A stretch of 64,000 bases of DNA from Sporosarcina luteola. GTDB taxonomy: Bacteria > Bacillota > Bacilli > Bacillales_A > Planococcaceae. The stretch is from the NCBI RefSeq assembly GCF_023715585.1, contig NZ_JAMBOK010000001.1:186001-250000 (forward strand), written 5' to 3'. Positions 16,924 through 26,824 of this stretch are shown in pieces (the first letter of the stretch is position 1; each line of letters begins with the position of its first letter). A program made the position numbers and the translations under genes. The notes under the pieces are model-generated. The model saw only the letters and a list, made by a program, of their open reading frames with translations. It made no database searches and was not told the origin of the DNA.

Positions 16924-18338
16924 TTGAAGATCATACTCCGCATAGTCGGCCTATTAGTCATCCTGAATTCCGTTTTACTCTATATGCATTATAATCAGTT
17001 GGCGGATGCAAGCGGGACGCCGGCTAAGGAACCCAGGTACATCCAGGAAATTGAAGTGATCAACAGGACGGACGCTCTTTACGTCAGACAGCATTTTCAT
17101 AATTTGGACGGAGGACGTCACGAAATCATTTTGCCGAAGGAAAGCCGGAACGCTTCCTGTTATTTAGAAATTGAGACGTCTTGTGTGAGAATCAATGAAA
17201 ACGCAACTGCGATCTTGGAAGGAGAGGAGAACCGGCAATCCATTTCCTACGAAATCCCGAAGACCGAAAAAATGGCCAGTAGAAAACTTTTCAGAGAACC
17301 GTTCGCCTCTTTGCGAAATGCGAGGCTGGATTCTACTATTCTCCATGTTACAGATGAGAGTGGAATCGGTGGTATGTGGGTCAGTGGACTGGAATTGATA
17401 GGATCTAAGAGAATGGACATGGTCGACTATTCTTTATTCAAGGGAAATGGCAAGGTATCAGATCTCTATTGGCAGCAAAAGGAATTGCCTCAAACATACA
17501 AGGGAAGGCGGCTCTCTATTTTCGGCGACTCGATCGATACAGCCATAGCCGATCAAATAAATAGCGAGTTAGCGAAATTGAATATCGGCAATATCATCAT
17601 CTTGTTAGATAAGAAAGGGGAACCTCTTCAAACGCAACGATTTTTCAGTACACAGCTCGAGGAGACGGAACTATCCGACTTAGTTTTGGAAAGAGGTGTA
17701 CGTTCGAAATTCGCAATTTCCGACAGGGAGCGCCTCGTAGCGGGATTAGCCGCATCTATCTCCATAGATGCACCGACGGGTACAAATGAGGCCAAGAAGG
17801 CATTCGAAGTAGTAAAACATTCTTTATCAGCAGATCAGTATGAACGTTTGCGGTCCCGCTTGGCGGAGAAGCAGGGTGAGCGCTTGGATGCAGCCGAGTT
17901 GGATAATTTAATCGGAGAAGTTTGCGGTTATAAGACCTCATTCGTACAAAAGAACTCGATCGGAGAGTACCCGTTCCTTTTGGAGGATACACGGATGATC
18001 ACAATGAACGGTCAAGCACAAGAAGACATTCAAGCCTTACGTATGGACAAGAATACGTTGTATCCGGCAAACAAAGTTTTGACAAGGTACGGCTATTCAC
18101 TATCTGCGAATGACAGTTCAATCTATATAGAAAGTGCTGAGGAGAATTTCAGATTCTCGTTGCGTGATCCTTTCTATGTCTTGAACGGAAAAAGATATGA
18201 ATTACGTGAGAAGCCTTTTATATTCATCGATAATGAGGTTTATTTTGAGGAGGACGCATTAAGGCGTCTATTCCATCTTTCCATACAGAAAGATGAAGAT
18301 ACAATCATCGTCAAATCCATGACGGGAGGGGAATCGAA

Positions 18339-18342
<4 letters not shown>
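16924..18342 (+). CDS. Exported or anchored protein of unknown function, stalk-like C-terminus
   Basis: Not recognised as a whole. An N-terminal hydrophobic helix (residues 1-20) suggests a signal anchor. The middle (about 20-350) is a mixed region with an SGNH-like or regulatory look but no motif I can name. The last ~90 residues (ALRMDKNTLYPANKVLTRYG ... VYFEEDALRRLFHLS) resemble copper amine oxidase N-like 'stalk' domains. The TTG start at 16924 is set by GAGGTG 6 nt upstream. It overlaps the rsmD start by four bases (ATGA), so it is translationally coupled to rsmD and coaD. It has no counterpart at this site in B. subtilis. Confidence 0.85.
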
Positions 18343-19377
<1,035 letters not shown>

Positions 19378-19389
19378 TAAGGTTTAGGA

Positions 19390-19425
19390 ATGGTTATGAC
19401 ATGAATAGTTGTCATAACCATTTTT
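19390..19425. terminator. Terminator between coaD and ylbJ
   Basis: The stem ATGGTTATGAC with GTCATAACCAT (19390-19400 with 19411-19421) is followed by a T-run on the plus strand. Confidence 0.85.
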
Positions 19426-20315
19426 CATAGTAAGAAGTATAAAATGATTGGCACGGTGATGACACTCCATATTCTGCTGAGGAAATATGGGAATAGGGGA
19501 GTGTCGGCGGTTTTTGCAATGACGAAAACTTGCATATGGATGCTTAAGCCATTCAGTGAAATGATTGCAGCGATTAAAAAAGGGAATACTGGGTTAGTGA
19601 AAAAATGATCGGTGGCCGATTGGACACCTGAGGTCATTTCAAATAAGGCCAGCAGGAATGTTTTTGTGATTCCTAAGTCGATAGTGAAAGCCTTCGAAAT
19701 GGCAGTCGTCAAGACATTTCCAAGGGCTGAAAAAAAGATTACGGTTGTTGCGACAAGAATGATGACCGTGGAGCTCTCCTTTATTGACTCCAAAAAAGGC
19801 GAGCCTGCACGTTTTTTTGGCAGTTGCAGTTGTGAAGAATCCATGTCCTGCCGCCCCTTTTTCATGGCTGTCAGTGCAAACAGCAAGAAAAGTATATTAG
19901 CTATATGAATGGTGGCCAAAAGTTTCCATCCCGATGATGTATCGCCAAATAGCTCAGTTCCCACAAAGCCGAGTATGAACATGGGACCAGGCGCATGACA
20001 GGCTGCTAATAAGTAGCCGCTTTCACGTCTGTTCAACTCCCCTATTTTGACCATCTCCGTAACGGTGACCGCGCCGACGGGAAATCCTCCAAATGAACCG
20101 AGGACATACGCCTTCATATATCGTTTCCAACTTTTCTTTGACGGATTTTCTATTGGCACTTTCAAAAGCCACTGTGTCAAAATGATATAAGGCAGCAAAT
20201 AAGGCAGTAAAGCGTGCACAAATAATTGTGCTCCGGCTTCGGCACCGTCATGTGCGATGCCGGGCTGTAGTATGAAGAGGATGATTAATCCCCAAATGAC
20301 TGCGATGCTGATCAT
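19425..20315 (-). CDS. ylbJ: YlbJ-like sporulation integral membrane protein
   Basis: Membrane protein with nucleoside-transporter 'gate'-like repeats: GSFGGFPVGAVTVTEMVKIG (about residues 73-92) and AACHAPGPMFILGFVGTELFG match YlbJ. YlbJ is a SigE-regulated sporulation protein in B. subtilis and occupies the same place and orientation. At 296 residues it is shorter than the about 400 of B. subtilis YlbJ, so it may be a compact branch. No clear Shine-Dalgarno precedes ATG 20315, and an in-frame stop lies just upstream. Confidence 0.75.
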   Translation of the reverse strand: MISIAVIWGLIILFILQPGIAHDGAEAGAQLFVHALLPYLLPYIILTQWLLKVPIENPSKKSWKRYMKAYVLGSFGGFPVGAVTVTEMVKIGELNRRESGYLLAACHAPGPMFILGFVGTELFGDTSSGWKLLATIHIANILFLLFALTAMKKGRQDMDSSQLQLPKKRAGSPFLESIKESSTVIILVATTVIFFSALGNVLTTAISKAFTIDLGITKTFLLALFEMTSGVQSATDHFFTNPVFPFLIAAIISLNGLSIHMQVFVIAKTADTPLFPYFLSRIWSVITVPIILYFLL

Positions 20316-20555
20316 ATTTTAATTTGATGTAGGATAACTAGGACGTAATTCATTCATGTTCCTCCTTCAGCGATGATGGATCAAAACGTTCTCGTTTTTG
20401 CTTTATACTGGATATTTTCGGTGGTACACTAGTAACTAGCCAGATTTTCATGTCTAGCTTGGTGCACTAGCTGCTTGAATCTGTGCAAGTGCCCTCAGCT
20501 TTTCTTGTTATATATATGTCCCATCTGTACAGGCTATTAATGGAGGTGTGTGGGT

Positions 20556-21602
20556 ATGAAGATGAAAAGGGTTGGATTGTACGCAGTCGTTTTGCTAATT
20601 CTATTGTTTTTATTCATTTATCCTCTCGATGCATACATATCGAAACCAGGTGGAGCCTATGACTTGGAGCCGATTGTAGAAGTCGAGGGGGGGGACAAGG
20701 ATGATGTAGGAACCTTCAGCCTAATGACAATTTCGATAGGGAAAGCGACTCCTTTTTCCTACGTTGCTTCAAGATTTTCCGACCGGATGAAGGTATTGCC
20801 GATTTATAAAGTGAGAAGGGAAGGGGAGAATGACAAGGAGTATAACATACGTCAAAAAAAACTCATGTCAGATTCCCAATTCAATGCGATTACGGTCGCA
20901 TTTAGCAAAGCCGATATCCCAGTCGATATTACGTATGACGGTGTCTTCGTCGTATCTGTCCTGAAAGGCGGAGCGGCCGATGGCAAGCTTCAGACGGGAG
21001 ATAAAATTCGATTTGTCGATGGCAGGCAGTTGACTGAGGCTGGACAGTTCGCATCTTCGATTTCAGGAAAAAACGAAGGCGATAAAGTGACGGTCACCAT
21101 CGAACGGGATGAGAAGCTCAGGGATGTTGAAATCACTCTACGTGAGATCCCAAAATCCGAAGGCCGCATCGGTTTAGGTATTGAATTCCAGGAGGACCGT
21201 GAGCTGTCAACTGATCCCAGAGTGGATATCCACACTGCCGATATCGGAGGACCGTCAGCAGGCCTTATGTTCACTTTGGAAATTATGAATCAGCTGCTTG
21301 ATGAGGACTTAACGAAAGGATACAAAATCGCTGGTACCGGAGAGATGTTAGCCGATGGAACAGTCGGCCGTATTGGCGGAGCCGATTTCAAAATCATGGC
21401 GGCCGACCGTGAAGGAGTCGAAATCTTTTTCGCACCTGACGACTATTTACCCAATGAAGTTCGAGCTAAAAATCCAGGGATCATGACGAATTATGAGGAA
21501 GCGGTTAAAACGGCAGAAAAAATAGGCACGAAAATGAAAATCGTACCTGTAACCACGATAGATGATGCCTTGGATTATTTGAGAGACTTGAAAGAGAAAT
21601 GA
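20556..21602 (+). CDS. ylbL: YlbL, membrane-anchored PDZ-Lon protease
   Basis: N-terminal membrane anchor (residues 4-22), a PDZ domain (about 115-200, GVFVVSVLKGGAADGKLQTGD), then a Lon-type S16 serine protease domain with the catalytic Ser in GGPSAGLMFTLEIM and the catalytic Lys in GGADFKIMAADREG. YlbL acts in SOS recovery in B. subtilis, together with DdcA and CtpA. Start ATG 20556 follows GGAGGTG; an upstream GTG (20550) is too close. Its last 28 bases overlap the end of convergent ylbM. Confidence 0.93.
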   Translation: MKMKRVGLYAVVLLILLFLFIYPLDAYISKPGGAYDLEPIVEVEGGDKDDVGTFSLMTISIGKATPFSYVASRFSDRMKVLPIYKVRREGENDKEYNIRQKKLMSDSQFNAITVAFSKADIPVDITYDGVFVVSVLKGGAADGKLQTGDKIRFVDGRQLTEAGQFASSISGKNEGDKVTVTIERDEKLRDVEITLREIPKSEGRIGLGIEFQEDRELSTDPRVDIHTADIGGPSAGLMFTLEIMNQLLDEDLTKGYKIAGTGEMLADGTVGRIGGADFKIMAADREGVEIFFAPDDYLPNEVRAKNPGIMTNYEEAVKTAEKIGTKMKIVPVTTIDDALDYLRDLKEK

Positions 21603-22816
21603 TCTTCCATAATCGGCGATGTGTGATAATCCAAGCCAGTCTTGGCAGCACTCGACCCATCTCCTAGAGCTAAAGCATAAATATCGGATGCGGTTATGTC
21701 CATATCCAATGAAGGGTCGGAAAATGATGCGACTTTGCTTATAAGGGGCAAAGAGAGTTCCTTTTTCCGCACATTCAAGTAGGCACGCCCTTCATTGGTC
21801 ATCCCGAGCAATCGCAAATAAGTAGGCTTTTCCATTTCAGCCCGCCTCGTTTTCGTAAAGCCGGTAAGTATATGTGTCAGCATCCTTTGTATCCTAGTCC
21901 ATGTATAGCGCTTTGACTTCACTGCATCCATAAATGATTGAAATGAATCATGTGATTGTGCAGCGCGGAAAATGAGGTTTTCGATTCCTTCCGAAACATC
22001 GGCAATCGCACGTAGCCGGGAAGGTCCATCTCGTAAAATTACAAAACGAAGAAATGGGTAAAAGCTCTCCCAGTTGCCGAATACCGCTCTTTCCGTCTGC
22101 CATTCATACAACAATTGTTTTGTAACTGGCGGAATGAAATCGGAAACTTCATCAAGGGTTTCCGAGCCGAAGAATGATTTCCGGATGCCTGTCGCACTTG
22201 CAATTTGTTGACGATCCAATGAATCATCATGGTAGCCGGCCCCCATCCGTTTGATCGTCATGGCCTTCATTGATGAGCCGATCGACCGTGCAGCTTCCAT
22301 ATAGTGGAACCCTAAAATATTATTCGGCATAGACAGGTCGGCAACTGAAAGTGAAGGTTGTTCTGCGAGAATTGTCTTGTACGCTTGATTCAGCGCCATC
22401 GGATAGCTAACACCTTCAGAAACCGCTTTTTTTACAGCCGTTTCATATTCTTGGGCATGACGGTCAATCAGCTGCAAGCTATTTTGAAAAGGCTCTATAG
22501 TGCCGTCTTCGCTTCCGAAACAAAAAGCGCTGCATCCAGCCGCGTCAAGCAGCTCGATGGCCCCTTGCGCAAATACAGGGGCGTTTCCTGTTGCAAATCG
22601 GTATGGAAGCTCGAATACAATGTCAACGCCGGATGCGAGTGCCATCTTCGTGCGCGTCCATTTATCGACAAAAGCCGGTTCCCCCCTTTGCAGGAAATTG
22701 CCGCTCATAACTGCGATGACGATATCCGCGGCAGTTTTCGATTTTGCCTGCTGTGCATGGTAGACATGACCATTATGCAAAGGATTATATTCAACGACGA
22801 TGCCTGTGGCTTTCAA
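21575..22816 (-). CDS. tmcAL: tRNA(Met) cytidine acetate ligase (YlbM)
   Basis: HIGH-type nucleotidyltransferase that makes ac4C at the elongator tRNA-Met wobble position. GIVVEYNPLHNGHVYH at the N-terminus, AVMSGNFLQRGEPAFVDKWTR and KRMGAGYHD are hallmarks. The frame runs upstream to 22906, but TTG 22816 lies 6 nt after AAGGGGTG and gives the family start. The 413 residues fit. The 3' end overlaps ylbL tail-to-tail by 28 bp. Confidence 0.94.
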   Translation of the reverse strand: MKATGIVVEYNPLHNGHVYHAQQAKSKTAADIVIAVMSGNFLQRGEPAFVDKWTRTKMALASGVDIVFELPYRFATGNAPVFAQGAIELLDAAGCSAFCFGSEDGTIEPFQNSLQLIDRHAQEYETAVKKAVSEGVSYPMALNQAYKTILAEQPSLSVADLSMPNNILGFHYMEAARSIGSSMKAMTIKRMGAGYHDDSLDRQQIASATGIRKSFFGSETLDEVSDFIPPVTKQLLYEWQTERAVFGNWESFYPFLRFVILRDGPSRLRAIADVSEGIENLIFRAAQSHDSFQSFMDAVKSKRYTWTRIQRMLTHILTGFTKTRRAEMEKPTYLRLLGMTNEGRAYLNVRKKELSLPLISKVASFSDPSLDMDITASDIYALALGDGSSAAKTGLDYHTSPIMEDHFSFKSLK

Positions 22817-22943
22817 TATGTTCACCCCTTCGATATAATCTAATTGAATTATACGTTGTCGTGATTTAGGTGACAAGAAAATATCTTGACATCCCTTTTT
22901 ATCCATTATATAATCAACAGTGTTGTCTTGAGGTGATATAGAC

Positions 22944-23477
22944 GTGAAATGGTCAATTCATCAACTACAGAAATACAGACAAGGAGCATTGCCGCTTGAC
23001 GAAGCGGTCAACCTTGACTCCGTCAAAAAACGGAATCCGGAAATCCGGGATATTAAGCCTGTCCACGTAACGGGAAGCTGCATCATCGGTTCGAAAAAAC
23101 TGACTTGCCATTTCCACCTAGAAGGTGTAATGACATTACCTTGTTCACGAACATGGGAAGATGTCGAATTTCCATTTTCAGTGGAAACAGACGAGCAGTT
23201 CAGTTGGGACGAAGCCACACTTGCTACGGATGATAATATACACCCGGTAATCGGTGAAGTTATCGATCCGACGCCCGTTTTTGAAGAGTTGGTTCTTCTG
23301 GAAGTGCCTTTGCAGATTTTCAGTGAAAATGCTGACGAGATGCTGAGCGCCGAGGGTAAAGGGTGGTCTTACACGACCGATGAAGAACACGAAGAGCGGC
23401 TCCGTGAGGAAAGGGAAAAGAAAGTTGATCCGCGATTGGCGGGGTTAGCAGACTTTTTCAATACCGACAAGGAATAG
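22944..23477 (+). CDS. ylbN: YceD/DUF177 family protein (YlbN)
   Basis: DUF177 protein (177 aa), a family widely co-transcribed with rpmF and implicated in rRNA/ribosome biogenesis. [12 protein letters not shown] and the C-terminal [11 protein letters not shown] are typical. GTG 22944 follows GAGGTGAT. rpmF follows 28 bp downstream. Confidence 0.92.
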   Translation: MKWSIHQLQKYRQGALPLDEAVNLDSVKKRNPEIRDIKPVHVTGSCIIGSKKLTCHFHLEGVMTLPCSRTWEDVEFPFSVETDEQFSWDEATLATDDNIHPVIGEVIDPTPVFEELVLLEVPLQIFSENADEMLSAEGKGWSYTTDEEHEERLREEREKKVDPRLAGLADFFNTDKE

Positions 23478-23505
23478 GCGAAACGATACTAAGGAGGTGC
23501 CTCAA

Positions 23506-23679
23506 ATGGCAGTACCAAAAAGAAGAACTTCAAAAACAGCTAAAAGACTTCGTCGTACGCATTTCAAACTACAAGTTCCAGGCATGACAACTTGTGACAA
23601 TTGCGGCGATATGAAACTTGCGCACCGCATTTGCAAATCTTGCGGTCATTACAAAGGAAAAGACGTAGTAGGGGAATAA
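23506..23679 (+). CDS. rpmF: 50S ribosomal protein L32
   Basis: 57-residue L32 starting [20 protein letters not shown], with a zinc-binding CDNC...CKSC ribbon, i.e. the Cys-plus form. AAGGAGGTG is spaced 6 nt before ATG 23506. It is followed by a terminator. Confidence 0.98.
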   Translation: MAVPKRRTSKTAKRLRRTHFKLQVPGMTTCDNCGDMKLAHRICKSCGHYKGKDVVGE

Positions 23680-23695
23680 TATTCTCTGCTTAAAG

Positions 23696-23728
23696 ACCAC
23701 CGTGAGGCCATGGCTCCGGTGGTTTTTT
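23696..23728 (+). terminator. Terminator after rpmF
   Basis: ACCACCG pairs with CGGTGGT, with an inner GGCC/GGC helix, followed by six T. Confidence 0.88.
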
Positions 23729-23735
23729 ATATTAT

Positions 23736-24115
23736 AAAGCGGAGGGTGGCGTTTAGCCTCGACAGGCGTTGGTGGGCTAGAAAAAAAGGCGCTTCTTGCC
23801 TTTTCTTTCAAGACTGAAACGACCCGAGAGGTAGCCGCCCGGAGCTGGATTGTACAAAAGCAGAGGGCGCTTGGTCAGATGCGACAGGCATAAGGCGAAG
23901 ATGCGAAGTGGCGCTTTTTGCCACACAGCATCTTTGACTTATGACCCGAGCATCTAGCGCCCGGAGCTAGACGATGCAAAAGCGTAGGCGGCCTGCCTAG
24001 ATGCGACAGGCATAAGGCGAAGATGTGAAGTGGCGGACTTTGCAACGCAGCATATTTGACTTATGACCCCGAGCATCTGGCCGCCGGAGCTAGACGATGC
24101 AAAAGCGGAGGGTGA
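23736..24115. repeat. Tandem structured repeat block (about 122-nt units)
   Basis: At least three units begin with AAAGCG-like sequence at 23736, 23856 and 23978, and a fourth truncated start lies at 24101. Unit 23856-23977 folds as five nested stems: 23865-23871/23956-23962, 23877-23882/23950-23955, 23889-23894/23938-23943, 23898-23904/23928-23934, 23908-23912/23920-23924. The next unit keeps the fold with compensating changes in the outer stem (23987-23993/24079-24085). The first unit (23736-23855) is more divergent. A related copy lies at 57541-57725. No gene is present here. Confidence 0.75.
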
Positions 24116-24130
24116 GTCAAAGGTCCCGAA

Positions 24131-24256
24131 AGGACGATAACTTTTGAGAAGTGACCGATAACTACTCTGAACTGACCGATAACTCGATGGAAATGAACCA
24201 TAACTAACGGGAAATGATCGATATCCAACAGGAAATGACCGATATCTTTCAACCAA
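24131..24256. repeat. Six tandem 21-bp degenerate repeats
   Basis: Units start at 24131, 24152, 24173, 24194, 24215 and 24236, exactly 21 bp apart, with consensus TGACCGATAACTnnnnGGAAA. They sit directly upstream of the enoyl-CoA hydratase Shine-Dalgarno. An opposite-strand open frame encodes a repetitive YRSFPV-type peptide that I consider a by-product of the repeat. Confidence 0.8.
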
Positions 24257-24276
24257 CTACCTAAGGAGGGATTTAC

Positions 24277-25035
24277 ATGTCCTATAACATTGAAATCACT
24301 GATGGAATCGCAACTTTCATTATTAATCGTCCTGAAATGAGAAATGCAATTAACCATGCGGTCATGGATGGTCTCGAAACCTTTTTAACAAAAGTAGAAA
24401 CTGATCACAGCATAGCGTACGGAGTCATAACAGGAGAAGGCGGCCGTGCATTCTGTTCAGGAGGAGACCTGTCGGAATTCCACGGGTTCCGCATCGCCAA
24501 CGAAGCCTATCCAATGCTGAGCAGGATGGCAGGATTGTTATATAGACTGTCGACATTGCCGGTACCAGTAATAGCACTCGTCAACGGGGCAGCTGTCGGT
24601 GGAGGTTGTGAAATTGCAACTGCATGCGATTACAGACTCGTCTCTGCAAACGCAAAGGCAGGTTTCATTCAAGGTACTCTCGCGATTACAAGCGGTTGGG
24701 GTGGCGCATCACAACTGTTTGTTAAAATGAATAATCATGATGCAGCGTTGAAATTATTATCTGAAGCAAAAGTACATACAGCACAACAGTTGCAAACAAT
24801 CGGATGGGCAACGGAAGTTTATGATGGGAATCCGCAAGATGGGTTAGAGAAATTCATTTTCAATATGAATAAAATACATCCATCCGTTCATAGAGCATAT
24901 AAGAAGATAGCGATTTCAAACTGGAAGCAAAGCGGACTCAAGGAACGAATGCTTGAAGAAGCCGCTCAATGTGCACAACTTTGGGAAAGCGACGCCCATC
25001 ACGAAGCCGTTGCAAACTTCCTGAAGAAAAAATGA
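24277..25035 (+). CDS. Enoyl-CoA hydratase/isomerase family protein
   Basis: Crotonase-fold enzyme (252 aa), probably hydrating an enoyl-CoA or methylglutaconyl-CoA in acyl-CoA degradation. The oxyanion-hole segments GRAFCSGGDLSEF and NGAAVGGGCEIATACDYRL, and GFIQGTLAITSGWGG, are present. The site is analogous to B. subtilis yngF, which lies with the yng carboxylase genes. ATG follows AAGGAGGG. A promoter and cre-like site separate it from the next gene, so it may be a separate unit. Confidence 0.87.
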   Translation: MSYNIEITDGIATFIINRPEMRNAINHAVMDGLETFLTKVETDHSIAYGVITGEGGRAFCSGGDLSEFHGFRIANEAYPMLSRMAGLLYRLSTLPVPVIALVNGAAVGGGCEIATACDYRLVSANAKAGFIQGTLAITSGWGGASQLFVKMNNHDAALKLLSEAKVHTAQQLQTIGWATEVYDGNPQDGLEKFIFNMNKIHPSVHRAYKKIAISNWKQSGLKERMLEEAAQCAQLWESDAHHEAVANFLKKK

Positions 25036-25113
25036 TTTAGCTAGTGGAATTAGACTGGAATCCGATATATCGGGAATTCAAGGTCAGATAATGATAGGAA
25101 TTCAGATAAATAG

Positions 25114-25141
25114 TTGAAAACGGTTTCATTCATCGTATAAA
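25114..25141 (+). promoter_or_regulatory. SigA-like promoter overlapped by a CcpA cre-like site
   Basis: TTGAAA (25114-25119), a 16-bp spacer, and TATAAA (25136-25141). The sequence TGAAAACGGTTTCA (25115-25128) fits the cre consensus TGWNANCGNTNWCA at every defined position and covers the -35, consistent with carbon catabolite repression of the downstream carboxylase genes. Confidence 0.65.
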
Positions 25142-25189
25142 CTAGTAATGGGGAGAAGTTCAAACAATGCAACTAAGGGGGATGCCTAT

Positions 25190-26551
25190 ATGAATAAGAT
25201 ACTTATTGCGAATCGTGGGGAAATCGCACTGAGGATCATGAAGACATGCAAGCGGCTCGGCATCAAGACTGTCGCTGTCCATTCGGAAGCCGATGGAATG
25301 ATGCTGTTTGTGAAATACGCAGACGAAGCCTATGTAATCGGACCAGGTCCTGTACTCCAGTCCTATTTGAAAGCGGATGACATTATCGGTATCGCATTGA
25401 AAGTGGGCGCTGACGCCATTCATCCAGGCTATGGGCTGCTGTCCGAAAATGCTGCATTCGCCCGTAAAGTCAGTGATGCAGGCTTGACGTTCATCGGCCC
25501 CGACGCTGAAACGATTGAATTGATGGGGGACAAAATCGCTTCACGAATGAAGATGAAAGCCGCTGGCGTACCTGTTGTCCCAGGAACCGATGAAGGGGTC
25601 GCTTCTTTGGAAGACGCGGTAAAAGCGGCAGAAATGATCGGCTATCCAATCATGCTGAAAGCGAGTGCTGGCGGTGGGGGCATTGGAATGGTGCGTTGTG
25701 AAAGTGAGCAAGCGCTCAGTCAACAATTTCAATCCGTAAAAACCCGTGCAAAATCCTATTTCGGAGACGATGTTGTTTTTCTTGAAAAGTTCGTAGAAAA
25801 TGCACGTCATATCGAAGTGCAGATATTCGGTGATGACAAAGGCAACATCGTCCATCTGTTCGAGCGGAATTGTTCCGTGCAAAGGCGCAATCAGAAGGTC
25901 ATCGAAGAATCTCCTTCCCCTTCATTGTCAAAAGAAGTGGGAGAGCGGCTGTATGAAGCTGCTGTCGCTGCCGGGAAAGCCGTCAACTATCGGAACGCGG
26001 GAACTGTGGAATTCATTTTATCCGAAGATGATGATTTTTATTTCCTTGAAATGAATACCCGTTTACAGGTAGAACATCCCGTTACTGAAGAAGTGACCGG
26101 CTATGACCTTGTTGAATGGCAGATCGAAGTGGCGCAGGGCAATGAACTGCCCGTCAAGGATCAGCGGCAGATTAAAAGCACGGGTCATGCAATTGAATTC
26201 CGTATTTATGCGGAAGATTCCACAACATTCATGCCCTCACCAGGTACAATCCGTAAGATGGATTGGAATGATTCGGCCAAAATACGCATCGATTCAGGTT
26301 ACGAGGAGGGCGGAAGCGTTACGCCGTTTTATGATCCGATGATTGCTAAAGTGATCGTCCATGCAGAGGGTCGACAAGCAGCAATCAACACAGCGGAAGA
26401 ATTCTTCAATTCCTTTACAATTGAAGGGGTTAAAACGAATATTCCACTTTTTCAAAAGTTCCTAGGGTCTAAAGAATTCGAACACGGAAATTATAATACG
26501 AACGTTTTAGCAGATTGGTTGAGAACTCAAAAGGAGGAAGTGGAAAAATGA
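25190..26551 (+). CDS. Acyl-CoA carboxylase, biotin carboxylase subunit (YngH/AccC-like)
   Basis: ATP-grasp biotin carboxylase (453 aa) that carboxylates biotin on the small carrier encoded next. KILIANRGEIALRI at the N-terminus, the glycine-rich ATP loop KASAGGGGIGM, FERNCSVQRRNQKVIEESPS and EMNTRLQVEHPVTE (active-site residues) are present. Start ATG 25190 follows GGGGGAT; an upstream in-frame ATG (25148) lacks a Shine-Dalgarno. It overlaps the carrier gene by four bases. Context points to a degradative acyl-CoA carboxylase rather than the fatty-acid-synthesis AccC. Confidence 0.93.
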   Translation: MNKILIANRGEIALRIMKTCKRLGIKTVAVHSEADGMMLFVKYADEAYVIGPGPVLQSYLKADDIIGIALKVGADAIHPGYGLLSENAAFARKVSDAGLTFIGPDAETIELMGDKIASRMKMKAAGVPVVPGTDEGVASLEDAVKAAEMIGYPIMLKASAGGGGIGMVRCESEQALSQQFQSVKTRAKSYFGDDVVFLEKFVENARHIEVQIFGDDKGNIVHLFERNCSVQRRNQKVIEESPSPSLSKEVGERLYEAAVAAGKAVNYRNAGTVEFILSEDDDFYFLEMNTRLQVEHPVTEEVTGYDLVEWQIEVAQGNELPVKDQRQIKSTGHAIEFRIYAEDSTTFMPSPGTIRKMDWNDSAKIRIDSGYEEGGSVTPFYDPMIAKVIVHAEGRQAAINTAEEFFNSFTIEGVKTNIPLFQKFLGSKEFEHGNYNTNVLADWLRTQKEEVEK

Positions 26552-26763
26552 CACAAGTAAAAGCTGCAATGGCAGGTACAGTATTTACAGTTAACGTTGC
26601 GGAAGGTGATGAAGTACAGGCGGGCCAAGTGGTCATCGTTCTTGAATCGATGAAAATGGAGATTCCAGTAGAAACGGAAGTTGGAGGCAAAGTGACATCC
26701 ATTAATGTCCAAGTCGGCGATTTCGTGAACGAAGAGGATGTACTTGCGGTTATCGGGGAATAA
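26548..26763 (+). CDS. Biotin/lipoyl carrier protein (YngHB-like)
   Basis: 71-residue single biotinyl domain with ESMKMEI carrying the biotinylated lysine. The stand-alone short carrier between a biotin carboxylase and a carboxyltransferase matches B. subtilis yngHB. ATG 26548 overlaps the previous stop (ATGA), with AAGGAGG just upstream. Confidence 0.93.
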   Translation: MTQVKAAMAGTVFTVNVAEGDEVQAGQVVIVLESMKMEIPVETEVGGKVTSINVQVGDFVNEEDVLAVIGE

Positions 26764-26824
26764 GGACAGCTGGTTCGTTAAATCGGCAGCCTGAAGGGTG
26801 AATGTGATCGGGAGGGGAAGAACG

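Noticed and set aside
24131..24256. CRISPR-like array
   Set aside because: The 21-bp units are directly adjacent with no spacers, and no cas genes are present.
23954..24357. Minus-strand open frames encoding a repeating YRSFPV-like peptide
   Set aside because: They arise from reading the 21-bp tandem repeat (period divisible by three) and adjacent structured repeats; no credible Shine-Dalgarno is seen, and they run into the enoyl-CoA hydratase gene.
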